Origin: Druceiella hillmani
Taxonomy: Eukaryota; Arthropoda; Insecta; Lepidoptera; Hepialidae
Assembly: GCA_039881145.1 (NCBI GenBank)
Contig: JAYKKI010000138.1
Location: forward strand, 62,001 to 126,000
Direction: 5' to 3'
DNA length: 64,000 nucleotides
The translations under genes were made by a program, and so were the position numbers. Below the pieces are notes generated by a model. That model was not told where the DNA came from, searched no databases, and saw only the letters and a list, made by a program, of their open reading frames with translations. The first letter of the stretch is position 1. Each line of letters starts with the position of its first letter. Positions 13,961 to 26,130 of the stretch are shown one piece after another.

Positions 13961-16433
13961 AGTTCCTTTTTCGTGTTTAATTGCTGTTTGTTTTCTTTTT
14001 ATTCATCGTTATACACACATAAATAAATAACTTTATTTCTTTGAATGCATTTCTTAAAAATATTTTGTCGGCAGACTTTTTGAATTTACTTTTTTTCATA
14101 TGTATATACACATATAACAAGGAACAACCAAAACACAACTTCATCAATTATCTGTTCAGTTAATTATTGTAATCACAAAAGTCCAACAATTATTATACCA
14201 TATTATTACAAAACTGAGAAATTGCATACTTTGTAACGAAAAAAACAAGAAAATTATATCACCAAAAAAGAATCAAATTTGGCACGTAACCGTTCTCCAC
14301 ATCAAATTAAAAATTACTGACGTCCGTGTCTTATTTCTTTCAAGTTCTTGCCGAATTTCTATATACTCTGTCAACAGGAAGTAGTTTAAAGGCTTTAATG
14401 AGTTCGTCTCCGACCCGGTAACAAAACTTGTCACATTTCTATTGCAATGAATTAGACGCTAAAATTTGTTTACAATACTATTGTATCGCATAGCTTAGTA
14501 CTTGATGTTAATTAGATATATTCAGTTTTTTGCAAGAAAACATCTTGACGGATAAATAAACAGACAAGTGAAAAAGTTATCCAATGAAGTTTCTATGTCG
14601 TCATTCTGAGGTACGGAATCCTAAAAATGATATATCAGGTTAGAAAGTGTGAAAATTTGTTTTATAAAAGGTAAAAATTTGTTTCAAATTAAATTAAGTT
14701 ACCAACTTAAAATGTTTTAAAATATTTAATCTTATGGAAATTATAAAAATGAAAAAATGTTTTACATTTATTATTAAAAACTTTTTTCTATTATTTTTCA
14801 TGTTGTCTTCGCCAAGTTTTTACATTTGAGTGGGAATTTCTTTAAAACACTCAGATTAAAAATATATTTGTCTCACTTAATATTAAACAAATTTAACAAT
14901 ATGTATTTAATGTATAAAACTAAACTCTTAGCTAATGGTTAACAAGCAAATGTTTTGCCTGCAAGTTTCAATTGATTAAAAAAGAAACAAGGCGGTTTGT
15001 GTAAAACATTTTAAATCAACAAGATATTTCTACATTTTAACTATTTAGTTGTTTTCAAGTACAGTGTAAATTGCTATTTTAATATAAATATAAGCTACCG
15101 TGTTAATTTTTTTTATTTTATTGTCATTTGCAATAGCTTGTTATTAATCTATAGTCTAAAACATAATTCCATTATAGCCGTGTTTTTCAAAACCAGCGAA
15201 TTTTAGTAACAGAAAGAGAAAAGGAAGCAGAGAGAAAATGGCTTGAATTTCGAACATCCAGTTCTTTATCTTCTTCAGAAAATCTCAAATAAAGCGAATG
15301 AAAGGGGAATGACGGGGATTTAAACTCGTTACACAACAATATCTGTGGAAAGAGTTTAGATGATGAGATTAATCCAATGAGTCAGGCGCTGTTTATGCCA
15401 GAGAGCCAAGGTTTACCTATGTAAAGTCCAGTTTAAATAAAACTCAGGTTATTAAATGTTTCATAATGAAATATATATTTTTCTATTACGTCGCCATTGT
15501 CCAAAGAAGTAAAATAAACCGGTTAAAGGCGAGTCTAGGTCATACGTCAAGAGTTCCTTACTTCATTTTAATTAAAATTACTATGTTTGTCATAAGGGAT
15601 CAGTTATATAGATTTAGTAGTGCAATTAATATTTAATAATACCTAATGTAATTGCAAGCGTAGGGGAAGGAGTAGTGAGTTAGGTGTTTATATTATGGTG
15701 CTAAAAACCATGACGTCTAGAACCACTGTCAAATTATGACAGTGGTTCCTACAAACTTTACGTAGGCTTCTAAAAATCCTATTTTTTTATAAATTTATTT
15801 TCTATATTTCAGAAAATAAATTTTTCTCCCAACATAAAATTTCATTGCATATTTCTCAATATTTATCCAAAGAGATAATATTATCGAGACTCTTATTACT
15901 AACCATTTCAATAGATATAACATATGCATTATCTTTTTTCCATTATTTGTAATGAAATTTTAAACTTTTTTGGGAATTTCCATAAAAATATTTTTCAGAC
16001 AAACTAATTTTAAAAAAAAAAGCGGTTGTGGCATATGAACAGATGAATATATGATTTATCTTATAAGTATTGCGTTTTTTTATTTTGGGGTAGGGAACCT
16101 AAGGTATTTTTACCATGTTTGAAACGAAATGTTTTCTATTTGTAAATAAAATACTGAGGGGTAATTCTGTTACATTTATTAACATACGACGCAATCCTAA
16201 CGAAAACTAACGTTCAATCAATACGAGAAATATTATAATGTTATGCATGATGTTCATTGGTATGAATTTTGACATTACAATTACCAACAAAAGTTGGCAT
16301 AGTGCGTTCCTTTTAATTTTTTTCTATTAATTTCCTAAAATAATATTACTTTTTTAATGTTTCATTGCAATAGCTTTCACATATTTACATTAGGATGCAT
16401 TTCGCCATACCTCAAATTTAATGTGAAAGATCT
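13961..16433. other. AT-rich stretch without identifiable genes
   Basis: Nothing recognisable except a perfect 12-bp hairpin at 15,720-15,748 (GAACCACTGTCA with its complement). Confidence 0.5.
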
Positions 16434-16504
16434 ATTCAATTTGAACCGTAAAGTATATGGAGTATATGTATTCAATTTGAACCGTAAAGTATATGGAGTA
16501 TACA
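16434..16504. repeat. tandem duplication, 36 bp x 2
   Basis: Two adjacent copies of a unit starting ATTCAATTTGAACCGT begin at 16,434 and 16,470. They make the short ORF around them (16,357-16,545) repeat an NLNRKVYGVY motif. I regard that ORF as chance. Confidence 0.85.
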
Positions 16505-16930
16505 TGAGGAAAGAAATATTTCATCCCATTTTTTTGCGCGAATGATACATTCAACTATATTTGGTATAGCATAATTTTCTATGAGCCACATCACGAAGAA
16601 ATATTAGGTTTCAGACCCACCACAACGACATTTCAAATTTAAAATATTGGTTAATTTGAAATAATTATGGTCGTAAATAAATGACGAGGGTGTTCACTTA
16701 TGGTATAAACTGAGTTTGAAACTGATGGTCATTGCAATACATGGACGTCCTAATGTAATAAGCTATGGCAGTAAATATAGGTAAGGCTTGTTTGTTTACA
16801 CAAATTAAAAAAATAATGCGTGTAGAACAATGTATGCAATGAAATCCTTTAACAATCGCTCTTAATTTATTATCCATCCTATTTCTAAAAGGTTTCTACT
16901 GAAATCTTTTTAGAAAACACTATATCATTA

Positions 16931-16931
<1 letters not shown>

Positions 16932-16985
<54 letters not shown>

Positions 16986-17034
16986 TGTATGTATGTATAT
17001 ATATATATATATATACATGTGTGTGTGTGTGTGC
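16932..17034. repeat. compound (TA)n-(TATG)n-(TG)n microsatellite
   Basis: A long TA run is followed by TATG steps, a second TA run and a short TG run. It is a simple repeat. Confidence 0.95.
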
Positions 17035-17339
17035 GTATTTAAACTATTTGGTTAAAATTACAAAAATAATCTAGTTTTGTTACCAAAAAAGAATAAAATT
17101 TGATAAAATATTATACATTAAAACCTCACGCATGGGTTTTAACAAGTCATATTGTTCTACATATGTATGTATTTTACGTGTGAAAATTACGAGCCAAAAC
17201 CAAATTTACGTAAATTCGCATAAACAAGGGCGAACCCTAAAGGCGTTAATGTCCCAGAGTGATGATAAGTAATGCATTTTCTCACAATTAAATGAAACTA
17301 CGTGATGTAGTATTATTTCTACTTTCTTTAATTTCTTTA

Positions 17340-17380
17340 CCACGACCTAGGTTTCGTTGTATGACAACATCTTCAGGTGG
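17340..17380 (-). ncRNA. type I hammerhead ribozyme in PLE terminus
   Basis: On the minus strand the order is stem I 5' strand CCAC; core CTGAAGA (fits CUGANGA); one extra U; stem II GTTGT/ACAAC with loop CAT; core GAAA; palindromic stem III ACC-TA-GGT including the A15.1-U16.1 pair; cleavage base C17; stem I 3' strand GTGG. All core residues are present. Compact hammerheads with very short stem III are known from PLE terminal repeats, where activity may need pairing of two copies. The extra base after A9 resembles the tolerated insertion described in the chrysanthemum chlorotic mottle viroid hammerhead. Cleavage activity is inferred. Confidence 0.82.
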
Positions 17381-17399
17381 GCTGTTAGCAAAGATTAAC

Positions 17400-17875
17400 T
17401 CTTAGGAACATCCAACAGCATTTATTTGTTTCAAAACAATATGGGAAGCCGGGTTTGTGTGGGTTTTCCCACTGCTTATGTTAGTGAGTTTATTTTAGGG
17501 GAGCGGTGTAGGTTTTATTATACTTCCGAGAGTTCTACGATATACAAGTATTTTAGTGAGGGTAAAAATTAAATTGAGGTTATTCTGTGAGTCTGTGTTA
17601 TAAAATTAAATGGAAGTTATTCTCAGTAATATATTTATACAATAGCAAGGTTATCTGAAAGTTAGAACAAGGTTATACCACTAATTCTACATATCTCCCG
17701 TTTTATTTATTCATTTATTTATTTATTTTCCTTTTTTTATCATGTTTTTTTATTTATTTTCATTTTTTATTTATTTATTTATTTTTTCCTTAGATATATT
17801 TATATCTAGATGTGTAGCTGGGCTGAAACAATTTGAAGAGTACTGTAGTATCAATGTTGTCCCACTATATTAGGT
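17400..17875 (-). other. PLE 3' untranslated region
   Basis: Between the endonuclease stop and the ribozyme block no ORF is kept. It includes low-complexity TTTA/ATTT runs (17,695-17,790). Short solo copies elsewhere lack this part and begin at ATCTTTGCTAA just before the ribozyme, so the breakpoint lies near 17,400. Confidence 0.65.
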
Positions 17876-18509
17876 CTAGGAGATATTAAGTATGGGTGAT
17901 GATATTATATTTAGTTGTTCATTTAATATATTAACCTTGGAGTCTTTTTTATATGTGTTTATTTCTAATGTTTCTAGGGTATTAAGCTTATTACCTTTTG
18001 TATTTATTTGTAATACATAAGAGCCATTATCAGTATGAGGGTGCTGGTTATTTTCAATGAAGTATTTAGCAAAGTGAGATGTGTCTGATTTGTCATTTCG
18101 CCAGCTGGCAATGTGTTCTTTCTATCTTGTAGTAAAATCTCTTCCTGTTTGACCTATGTATACACTATTACAGTTGTTACATTTAAGTTTATAATACCAC
18201 TCTTTTAATTGTTTATCTTTTTTTTCTTTATTATTAATAAGGGTTTTACGGAAGTTATTTAAAGACTAATTTGATTGATACGTTACCTATATATGGGATG
18301 GATTTATATTAAATTTTATTATTATTTAGTACAACCGGGTATATTTCTTGTATTAGTATTTTTCTTAATTGATTATGGTACAATTCTGGGACAATTGATG
18401 GGTTATAACAATTATTTACTGCGATTTGTTTTATAGTTTTTATTTCTTTACGTAAATTAGGTTTTTCTAGAGGGATGGTTAACGCTCCGTGAATCATCGA
18501 ATGCATCAT
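17876..18509 (-). pseudogene. PLE protein C-terminus: linker plus GIY-YIG endonuclease (broken)
   Basis: The minus-strand translation contains a linker segment (HGALTIPL, then TIKQIAVNN; about 18,490-18,400) typical of PLE proteins after the RT. A GIY-YIG domain follows: zinc-binding-like CNNC, then VYIGQTGRDFTTR (18,163-18,125), KEHIASWRNDKSD, HFAKYFIEN, and a LETLEI segment carrying the expected catalytic glutamate. In PLEs this endonuclease nicks the target to prime reverse transcription. Damage: TAA at 18,309-18,311, a frameshift near 18,255-18,262, and TAG at 18,122-18,124 just after the YIG motif. The translation stops at TAG 17,876-17,878. It is an inactive fossil, but the domain is unmistakable. 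Confidence 0.88.
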
Positions 18510-18540
18510 TACATACGAATGAGTGAATTATTACATTGTT

Positions 18541-19585
18541 TCAAGTTACTGGACTTGAAGACGCTTAACATGGGTATAATTATATACACACATACACTAA
18601 AGTGAAAAGGGTAAAGCGGGATAGTATGGATTATTATGAATCTACATAGTAATATAAACCATTAATTTTTCAGTTGCTTGGTATAAGTATGCATGTCAGT
18701 TTCCTCTTACGATGGTTCAATTAAAGAACAGACCATTTTTGGGACCAACGCTATTTTTATTGATCACGAAAATGATCTTTTTAATGAGTTACAATTGTTC
18801 AAAATTATAATAAAATTCAATATAACATGAATTTAATATGTCATAATTTTAGAGAAATAATGTAAATCTTTCAAGCACGAATAAACATTAAAGGAAAACA
18901 CATTTCATTCTTTTCTATGTTTTCATTTCAGAAAAAATTTATAACAAAAATTGTTTTAGAAGTATTATTTATAATCAATAATTGTCAATAGTAAGAAATA
19001 CTGAGAGGAAACTCAATAATTTTCCGCCGGATATGATTTATTTGGTAAACAATTTAATTCCCTATTAATTAATTCCTTGATTGATTGTTAAAAAAGGACA
19101 GTCTTTTGTCGATTTTCCTCTTGTTACTGTTACAAGTTTAAGAAAATACGAATATGTGAAACTTCTTCACATCTTTTTTGGGTATGAAGAGAATATTGTT
19201 AAAGAGGCAATATGGAGACAAGTAGTGAGTGAGTTCGGCATAACCTACAATCATACCAAAAAATTCTTAAATCCTAACCAGTTAACAATAGTTAGATATC
19301 GAAGTTACTTTGCCATATAAGATCGTCTACCAGTATCCAAATAATAGTTTTTGTAGATCTAAGAAAGCGAAAAACGTTAAATCTGGAAGGGTTCATTAGG
19401 GTTTGCTGTTATTTGTACACTGATGGGTTTTTACTCCTATAAACTTGTTTTGCTGGTAACCCTCCCTTGTATAACATAAATGCATAAAAGGACTCTTTAA
19501 AACATATACTTTAGAGTTTAGTATAAAATAAATGATATATTTTTTTTTCACAGGGTTTGAACGGAAGATATGTTTAACGCAATGG
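18541..19585. other. AT-rich stretch without identifiable genes
   Basis: No RT motifs of the adjacent PLE continue here. The 79-codon ORF at 19,081-19,320 has no recognisable domain. Confidence 0.45.

Positions 19586-19635
<50 letters not shown>
19586..19635. repeat. (TA)n microsatellite
   Basis: About 48 bp of uninterrupted TA dinucleotides. Confidence 0.95.
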
Positions 19636-19637
<2 letters not shown>

Positions 19638-21343
19638 CATTATGATAAATAATGAAAAGGCTTGGATTCTTTATATAGAGTATTCCAGACTATAACGAAT
19701 GTATAAGTTCAAAATTAATATTCCTACGTTGAATGTGCGACTACGCAGCTATTTATTTCGTTGATGAAATAACTCGAAACAACAGTTTTATTAGGTACAG
19801 AGACCTCAGATATAAATAGAAATCACAGACCTAATATTATTTAAAAACAATACCGTGTTGGATTAGGCCATTCTGTATGCTACAAATGCCGTAATGAAAG
19901 CCCAATTCGTCTCAGTTAATTAAAGTCCTTTGTTAATTGACTGTTCCAATATTTATACATACACGTATGTTGATTTAATTTGATCCAGATCTGGTCCATT
20001 GTTTTGAAATTGTAATTAAATTTGAATTCAGACGGCTTTATTTTAATATAATGTCTACGTTACTTATAATAATTATTTCCAGCTTTTTGAGAAATTCAGA
20101 CACATATTAAACCTCGCTTTTTTTAAATTTTTAAATACAAAAACTTCAAAATTTCATAGATTTTTGCCAGATTTATCCATACAAGGGTAAAATCGTTTAT
20201 TTATATACCTATATTATCGATGTATCGCATGTTTTGTTTTATACTTTGTGATATACTTGCTGAGCAAGTAACTGTAAGCAGTAATTTGTGAATAATTTTT
20301 GATATGGAACACTTTTAACTATGTATCAGTTTAACTCCTAAAATATTTGAAATGATTCTCATAACTTTTTGACAAAATTCATTCATTATTTTTATGAAAC
20401 ACTTTAGATTTATATTTACCAGTGAGGAAATATTTATATCCTTAGGTATATGTGAATGGATGGTTTTTAGCTGCAATGTACATAAAAGCAGCGCTAACTG
20501 AAAATAACAATTCTTAGAATAAAATCTTACGTTGCCTGATTTTTTTATGTGATCACTTATCGGATTTTAAATGCTGACCGTGCCTGATAAAATTCAATTT
20601 TATTGCCGTACTAGAACATTTCTAGGGTAACAAAATGTATCCCTCATATTTTTCATAAAGTTATGTGGGTATATTTTTATCTTCTTTTCTACAATTATTC
20701 TAATTATGCTGGTCTCCCCCACTATATTCTTCTACAGTCAGTGAGTAATAATAAAGCTCAAGTTGATCAGTTATTAAATGAGCCGATTTCCCTCTAACTT
20801 GCATCGTTTAGGCAATACCCTCAAACTTCAGTTATATTTTTATAACTGATCTTTCCCAATATACCGTAGAATGATGACAATCGGCCATAATCTTTCTCAA
20901 AGTATGGATTTTACAAGGCAAAAATTTTTAAAATTAGATATATGTTTGATTCCAAAGCTTGGCTCGAAAAATTAAATGTACAAAATAATTTTTTTTGTGT
21001 TTTATGTTATTATGAACTAAAATATAATTTTTTACTATTACAGAGAACATAACATTTTTTTATAATAACGTATATACTTTTTATTTAGTGTAACCCACCA
21101 AGTAAAAGTTGTCATATACTCACCGTGCAAAAATCAGATCGATATATAGTTGATCGAATATTTATTGTTGCACCACAATATATATGAGGAGATATTGTTG
21201 TCGATTTACTTTAGTATTTTATTTCTCAGAATTTGATTGAGCTAAATAATATCTATCATTATTTTCAGCTGTAGTTAGTGGTAATGAGCCGAAAATTCGA
21301 CTAATATTTCATTACAATCAAATAGATTTAATTGATTTTATTT
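19636..21343. other. AT-rich stretch without identifiable genes
   Basis: I see no coding signal or repeat with clear ends. Confidence 0.45.
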
Positions 21344-21491
21344 ACAATTAAATGAAACTACGTGATGTAGTATTATTTCTACTTTCTTTCGTGGCAAAGA
21401 AATTAAAAAAAGTAGAAATAATACTATACCACGTAGTTTCATTTAATTATGAATAATGAATTTCTACAAACTTAACGCCAAATATATTCAA
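21344..21491. mobile_element. PLE terminus, inverted pair, ribozyme lost
   Basis: Arms 21,346-21,388 and 21,407-21,447 are inverted copies of the PLE 3' end (ATGAAACTACGTGATGTAG and its complement, two differences). The plus-oriented half continues through the family 3' tip to AACGCCAAATATATTCAATA at about 21,491. The centre keeps only CGTGGCAAAGAAATT, the sequence directly after the ribozyme cleavage site, so nearly all of the hammerhead is missing on both sides. Confidence 0.85.
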
Positions 21492-24049
21492 TAATCAATG
21501 ATTTTATTTAAAAAATATTTACTTTGTTCGAAAATTGCCATTATATAAGATGGGAAAATGGTGGCAAAAGCTTCATGGTAGTTATTAGACTTTTCCCCTC
21601 TTGCTGTGATAATTTCGTAACACATTTTTGTGATCCTAAAAATATTTACATCTTACCGCATAACAATAATTTCAACTACTCTGTATTGTTAATATATAAT
21701 ATAGAAAAATGATTTTGCAAGTTATTTTTGGTAAATTTAATCAGATAAAAAAAAATCAGTAGGTTGTAAGAAAACTAAATAACCAATAGTTTCTTAACCT
21801 AAGCGTCGTCACAAGATACATGAGGGTTTGAAATTTTTCGTAAAAAAGACAGTTATATAGGAAAAAATCTGGTCTTACTTAATTATAAATTTGGAATAGC
21901 ATGAAAATAAGAGAAAATCATTAGATGGGCAAAAAGATCATGAGGTAAGCAAAAAGATTTTCGTACTAGTGTATGTATTAAATTTTGCAACAACCGTGTG
22001 TAGTTTACGGAAGGCAGATCCGGTTACATCGCAAAGTTTGTGATAAAATTATTTAGTTTCGGAGACTGTAAAAGTTATAAATAATAAAACTATTTAAAGA
22101 CTATAATTATTTCAATATAAAAATACCTTTAGTTCATGAAATTCTCAACAGAAAACAAGTGTTTGCAAGTTGAATTAAAATGTGGAATGGATTAGAATAT
22201 GTCCTGAATGAATTTTCGTAGGGTTGGCCTATGATTATATTATTATTGAACCAATTATACTAGGTACACTACAAAGGTTATATTAGATACTTATATTTCA
22301 AATTTAAAAAAAAAATTGTTTTGTGTTTTAAATGATGTGTGCTATTATATAATATAAGAACAACTGAATTTTTAAAATAATATCTTCGTTAAGACGTTAG
22401 TTTTGTCTATCTAAATTAAGCAACACCAAGTGCAATTAATACTTGAATGAATTATTACATAGAAACGATATGTTACCTTACATTTCCTTTACGAATTTAT
22501 ACTTCTTATTTGCACACATATTTTTTTTATCTGAATAAATTTCAAGCACAATAATATCAACCCAATCAGTATCCAATTCTAGATTTAAAACTAAAACTAA
22601 AGAAGAAAAACGTCATAATTTTGTTCAATATAATACTCAATTACGTATTTTTGTTATTTTTTTCTTTATTTATTGACTTTCATGTGAAAACATATTTGTA
22701 AAGTAAGAAAAATACGACAGGATGCAATAGCAACTTTGCGCAACTTTCAACAAAGTACATCGCCGCTACCGCAATTTTTTAATGCATTTTATCGAATTAA
22801 CAACAGGTGGCGTTGATTTAATATAAATATCTTTTTTTCTTAAAGTTCTACAGCTAAGCAAGAGACTCTTAACTTCATCGTATTTATCAGTCTATCCATT
22901 CGTCTGTGTACCCCTCTCTCATTTTTTACCTACTAAGTTGATATGGTGATATATATTGTTTCTAAAATTCAGAAATAAAAACAAAATTTTATTGAAATTT
23001 TGTCTCCAACCCCTTCTCATACAATAAAAAGAAGGGAAAAAGAATGTTAACTTATTCCATCAATTTGGGTGTTGGATAGGCCTTTTTAAATATAATAAAA
23101 CCTCTCCCGGGACTTAGTTATTTTATGCTTTTAATTCTAGAAAATTGCGCGCAAATTTGTTAACCGGACGTCCGCACCGCTTCAACTCTCAAAGTATCGT
23201 TGCAAAAAGGAATAAAAAAATATTTATTGATATGTATTTTATACACAGTAATCATTTTTGTTGATGCTCCTCTTATTATAATAAGTACCTTTAACTAGTA
23301 CTATAACTGATACTGGAGTAAAAATATTTTCAGAAAAAAAAATTAAGAAAACATTTTAATGGAACAATTAAGATGTGAAAGTGAAGTAACTGGTATAATC
23401 TGTTACATAAAATTTTATTGAAGTTAACTTCCAATAAGTAAACGAAAGTTTTGTAAATTATTACTAAGTTTTAGAAATGTTGTATTTAATTAGATATTCA
23501 ACCCAATAATTTACTTATTTCGTTTGCAGAAAAATAGGCATAATATACAGCCTTTTAGGCTAATGAAGGTCAGTGGCATGATACCACCACTGGCAATGTA
23601 AAATAAAACGTACCAAACGTAAAGCTGAAGACGTTTCAGGTATTCTAATGCAAATTATTATTAGATGGATGCGGAAACCTATCATCAATGTTTCCTCCAC
23701 AATTTTGGCCATTCTACATTAATAGTATTACAACACAGTGTTTAGAGTAGTTTATTTTTTTTCAGGGAAATATGGTATAAAATCTAATAAAATTTAATAA
23801 AACTTTATAATGTTATTCAAGTATTAAAAAGTAGAATTTTTTAAATTATATGATTTTTTTCAATGATTAAAAGTGTAGAAAGTTTAATTTTGAATTACAA
23901 TACAAGACAATTTGCAGTTTTTTTGTATTTATTACACTATGTATAATGAGAACTATATTTTTCTACCTTATGCCGAGAAAGAATATAGTCCTACCTTAAA
24001 AGAACTTTGAAGCACTTATGCAACTTTGAATTTCTTAATTTTATCCGAA
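21492..24049. other. AT-rich stretch without identifiable genes
   Basis: Nothing recognisable beyond A/T runs. Small ORFs such as 21,524-21,712 show no domain. Confidence 0.45.
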
Positions 24050-24135
24050 TAGCTTTACAAAAATATAAAAATGCAAATAGCTTAACAAAAATACAACAGA
24101 CAATTATTCAAATAGCTTTACAAAAATACAAGACA
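24050..24135. repeat. short tandem repeat, about 3 copies
   Basis: The motif ATAGCTTTACAAAAATA occurs at about 24,049, 24,077 (one change) and 24,113 with variable spacing. This is local duplication. Confidence 0.65.
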
Positions 24136-24426
24136 AATTAAGAGGTATTCAACATAATATGGGTATTGATCTCTGTTACGCCGAATACTTTCCCTCTTTT
24201 CCGGACACCGGTCACATTTAAATAGTCCGTTATCAGAAAAAGTTAATTGACAATTGACAATTAGATTTTTGTTTTGAATCCTTCTCCCGTCGTTAATCTG
24301 TGTAGGGTACAAAAATCGAACTTTCCATGTATACGCGGAGTTAAGCTTTTTAAATATTAATTCAACCAATATAATATGAGCATCCAAACAAATTTCCAAG
24401 GTTTGAGTATTATTTATTCTTGGCAT
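24118..24426 (-). CDS. unrecognised 102-codon ORF, doubtful
   Basis: This is a minus-strand ORF from ATG at 24,426 to a stop at 24,118. It has a CDRCPEK stretch but no second cysteine pair for a zinc finger, and no domain I recognise. Its C-terminus runs into the local tandem repeat. No splice or promoter context supports expression. It is most likely a chance ORF or part of an old repeat. Confidence 0.15.
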   Translation of the reverse strand: MPRINNTQTLEICLDAHIILVELIFKKLNSAYTWKVRFLYPTQINDGRRIQNKNLIVNCQLTFSDNGLFKCDRCPEKRESIRRNRDQYPYYVEYLLICLVFL

Positions 24427-25974
24427 TAAATTATATCAAATAATTTTTATATATGTTACGTTGATCCGATATGCAAATAATATTTTTCAAAATAACACAC
24501 CTAATATGATGAAAATGAAATACTATCTCTTTTAATAAATTTATTGATACACCTTTTTACTTATTTTTTCTTCCATAATATTTATAATGTTTAAAACTAG
24601 AAAAATAATTCAAGACAATAATTCTTCATGGAAATATTTTACTTTATATAATGTGCTATAGTCATGTACTGGGGATTGTTTAAGTTTTCATGTCCAAAAG
24701 ATTACCAAACTATTGACGCGCGGCTCCATGCAAGAGCTTCATATCCTACAAATTTATAACATATTGTAAATTTGCTTCAGAAGATCAAATTTTTGATACA
24801 GAAACTACTATCTTCAAAAATTTACAATAGACGTAGAGGTTTTTGGAACGTAAACTTGTTTTTATTTTTATAGAAATTTTGCGAACTATATTTGTTTATG
24901 AAAACTTACGTATAAACTGTTATTTTTTTAATCTATTTACAACATAGCAATTTTCAAGCAGCCTATCTTTGTGTTTTATCTTTGTGGTATTTTTCGTTGT
25001 CAAGTCACATAAAGAAAGTATTTTATTCTCCAAGAAATCTGGCAAGCACGTGGAGAATTCGCACTAAGAGGGTTTTGTATAACATAACTATATACTTAGG
25101 CATTTATAAATATTTAATGGTACATAATATCCTTATTAAACTATTTAAAATTTCTAATTTTTAGAACAAAAATATATTGTCTACAATTACTTTCACAAGT
25201 GCAAATTTAAAAAACAAATTTTAACGGTTTTCGATTTTTTAGAAAAAGGACTTTTTACTTTTTCTGTGAGGCCTTGCTTCTTGCCAAGTTTTATTATTCT
25301 ATGTCAACGGGAAATGCCATACAGGTTTTTATTTACTTGCGTGTTTCAAAAAGTGTGCTTATTCATAAATTATGAGTTAAAATATTTAATATAAATACTT
25401 TTGAATCTAACTGAGAAACTCTCATTTCAGTAAACCAACAAAAAAACTAACAAAGTGTATTTATTATGTTCAAAGGAGAAACCTTTTCTATTACACGATT
25501 CAACTAGGCTCCCAAATTGGTTAGTATACTCTCACATTTATAACTAATCCTTTTTAAGTAAACTTAAATAATATGTGGATATGACAGCCAATAAATATTC
25601 ACAAAGTTTTTATAAATTATTACGAAGAGCAAACTTAGGTCCTGATTTTGTAGTAAAACTACTTTGGAAGAAGAAGCGCAAAACACTTTATTAACACGTT
25701 TTTCCTTATGACAAATCCTCACTTTCACGACATCATTAATGGAAGGTAATTTAATTGTATCTTTGTATTAAATTACATATTTAAAATACATCCTCCACGT
25801 GTTTCTGAGAAAAAGAGTGTGGGCAGGTTAACAGATGAACAACGAAGTGATCTTATAAGGGTTCCTTTTTCCTTTTGAGGTAAGAAGCCCTAATAAAACC
25901 GAAATTTAAATTTAAATTGGAGCCGATATTAAAGCACTACTACAGAATATTTGGAAATTAAAATATGCGTCGGT

Positions 25975-26130
25975 GTCCATATATCCAGCCGGCATATGAA
26001 CTACTGAACTTAGACACAAAATGTCTAAGAGCTTATTTTTTGCGTCTATGTCCATGTCAGTACGTTCGACTGGCATATAAGGACATATAGACGTAGTCAA
26101 CGTCTATATGTCCGTCCGGCATTCTAGCGA
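25975..26130. repeat. degenerate short repeats with 14-bp palindrome
   Basis: The variants GCGTCGGTGTCCATAT, GCGTCTATGTCCATG and CGTCTATATGTCCGTCCGG recur within 150 bp. Arms 26,081-26,094 and 26,100-26,113 (GGACATATAGACGT and complement) form a perfect palindrome with spacer AGTCA. An 8-bp hairpin (CTTAGACA/TGTCTAAG) lies near 26,008. It is probably part of an old mobile element. Confidence 0.6.

Larger units (their letters stand above)
17283..18540 (-). mobile_element. Penelope-like retroelement, 5'-truncated copy
   Basis: Read on the minus strand it runs from a linker/thumb remnant (about 18,540) through a GIY-YIG domain (ends 17,876), a 3' UTR of about 480 bp, and a terminal block with a hammerhead ribozyme (17,380-17,340), ending at 17,283. 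The terminal block matches five other loci in this window. Reverse transcriptase motifs upstream of 18,540 are absent, consistent with the 5' truncation common in these elements. The other copies extend about 40 bp further at the 3' end (CGCCAAATATATTC), so this copy also lacks its extreme 3' tip. One in-frame stop, a second stop and a frameshift make it non-autonomous. Confidence 0.88.

Noticed and set aside
19081..19320. 79-codon plus ORF as a hypothetical gene
   Set aside because: No domain, no repeat partner, no regulatory context; length is within chance expectation for so much sequence.
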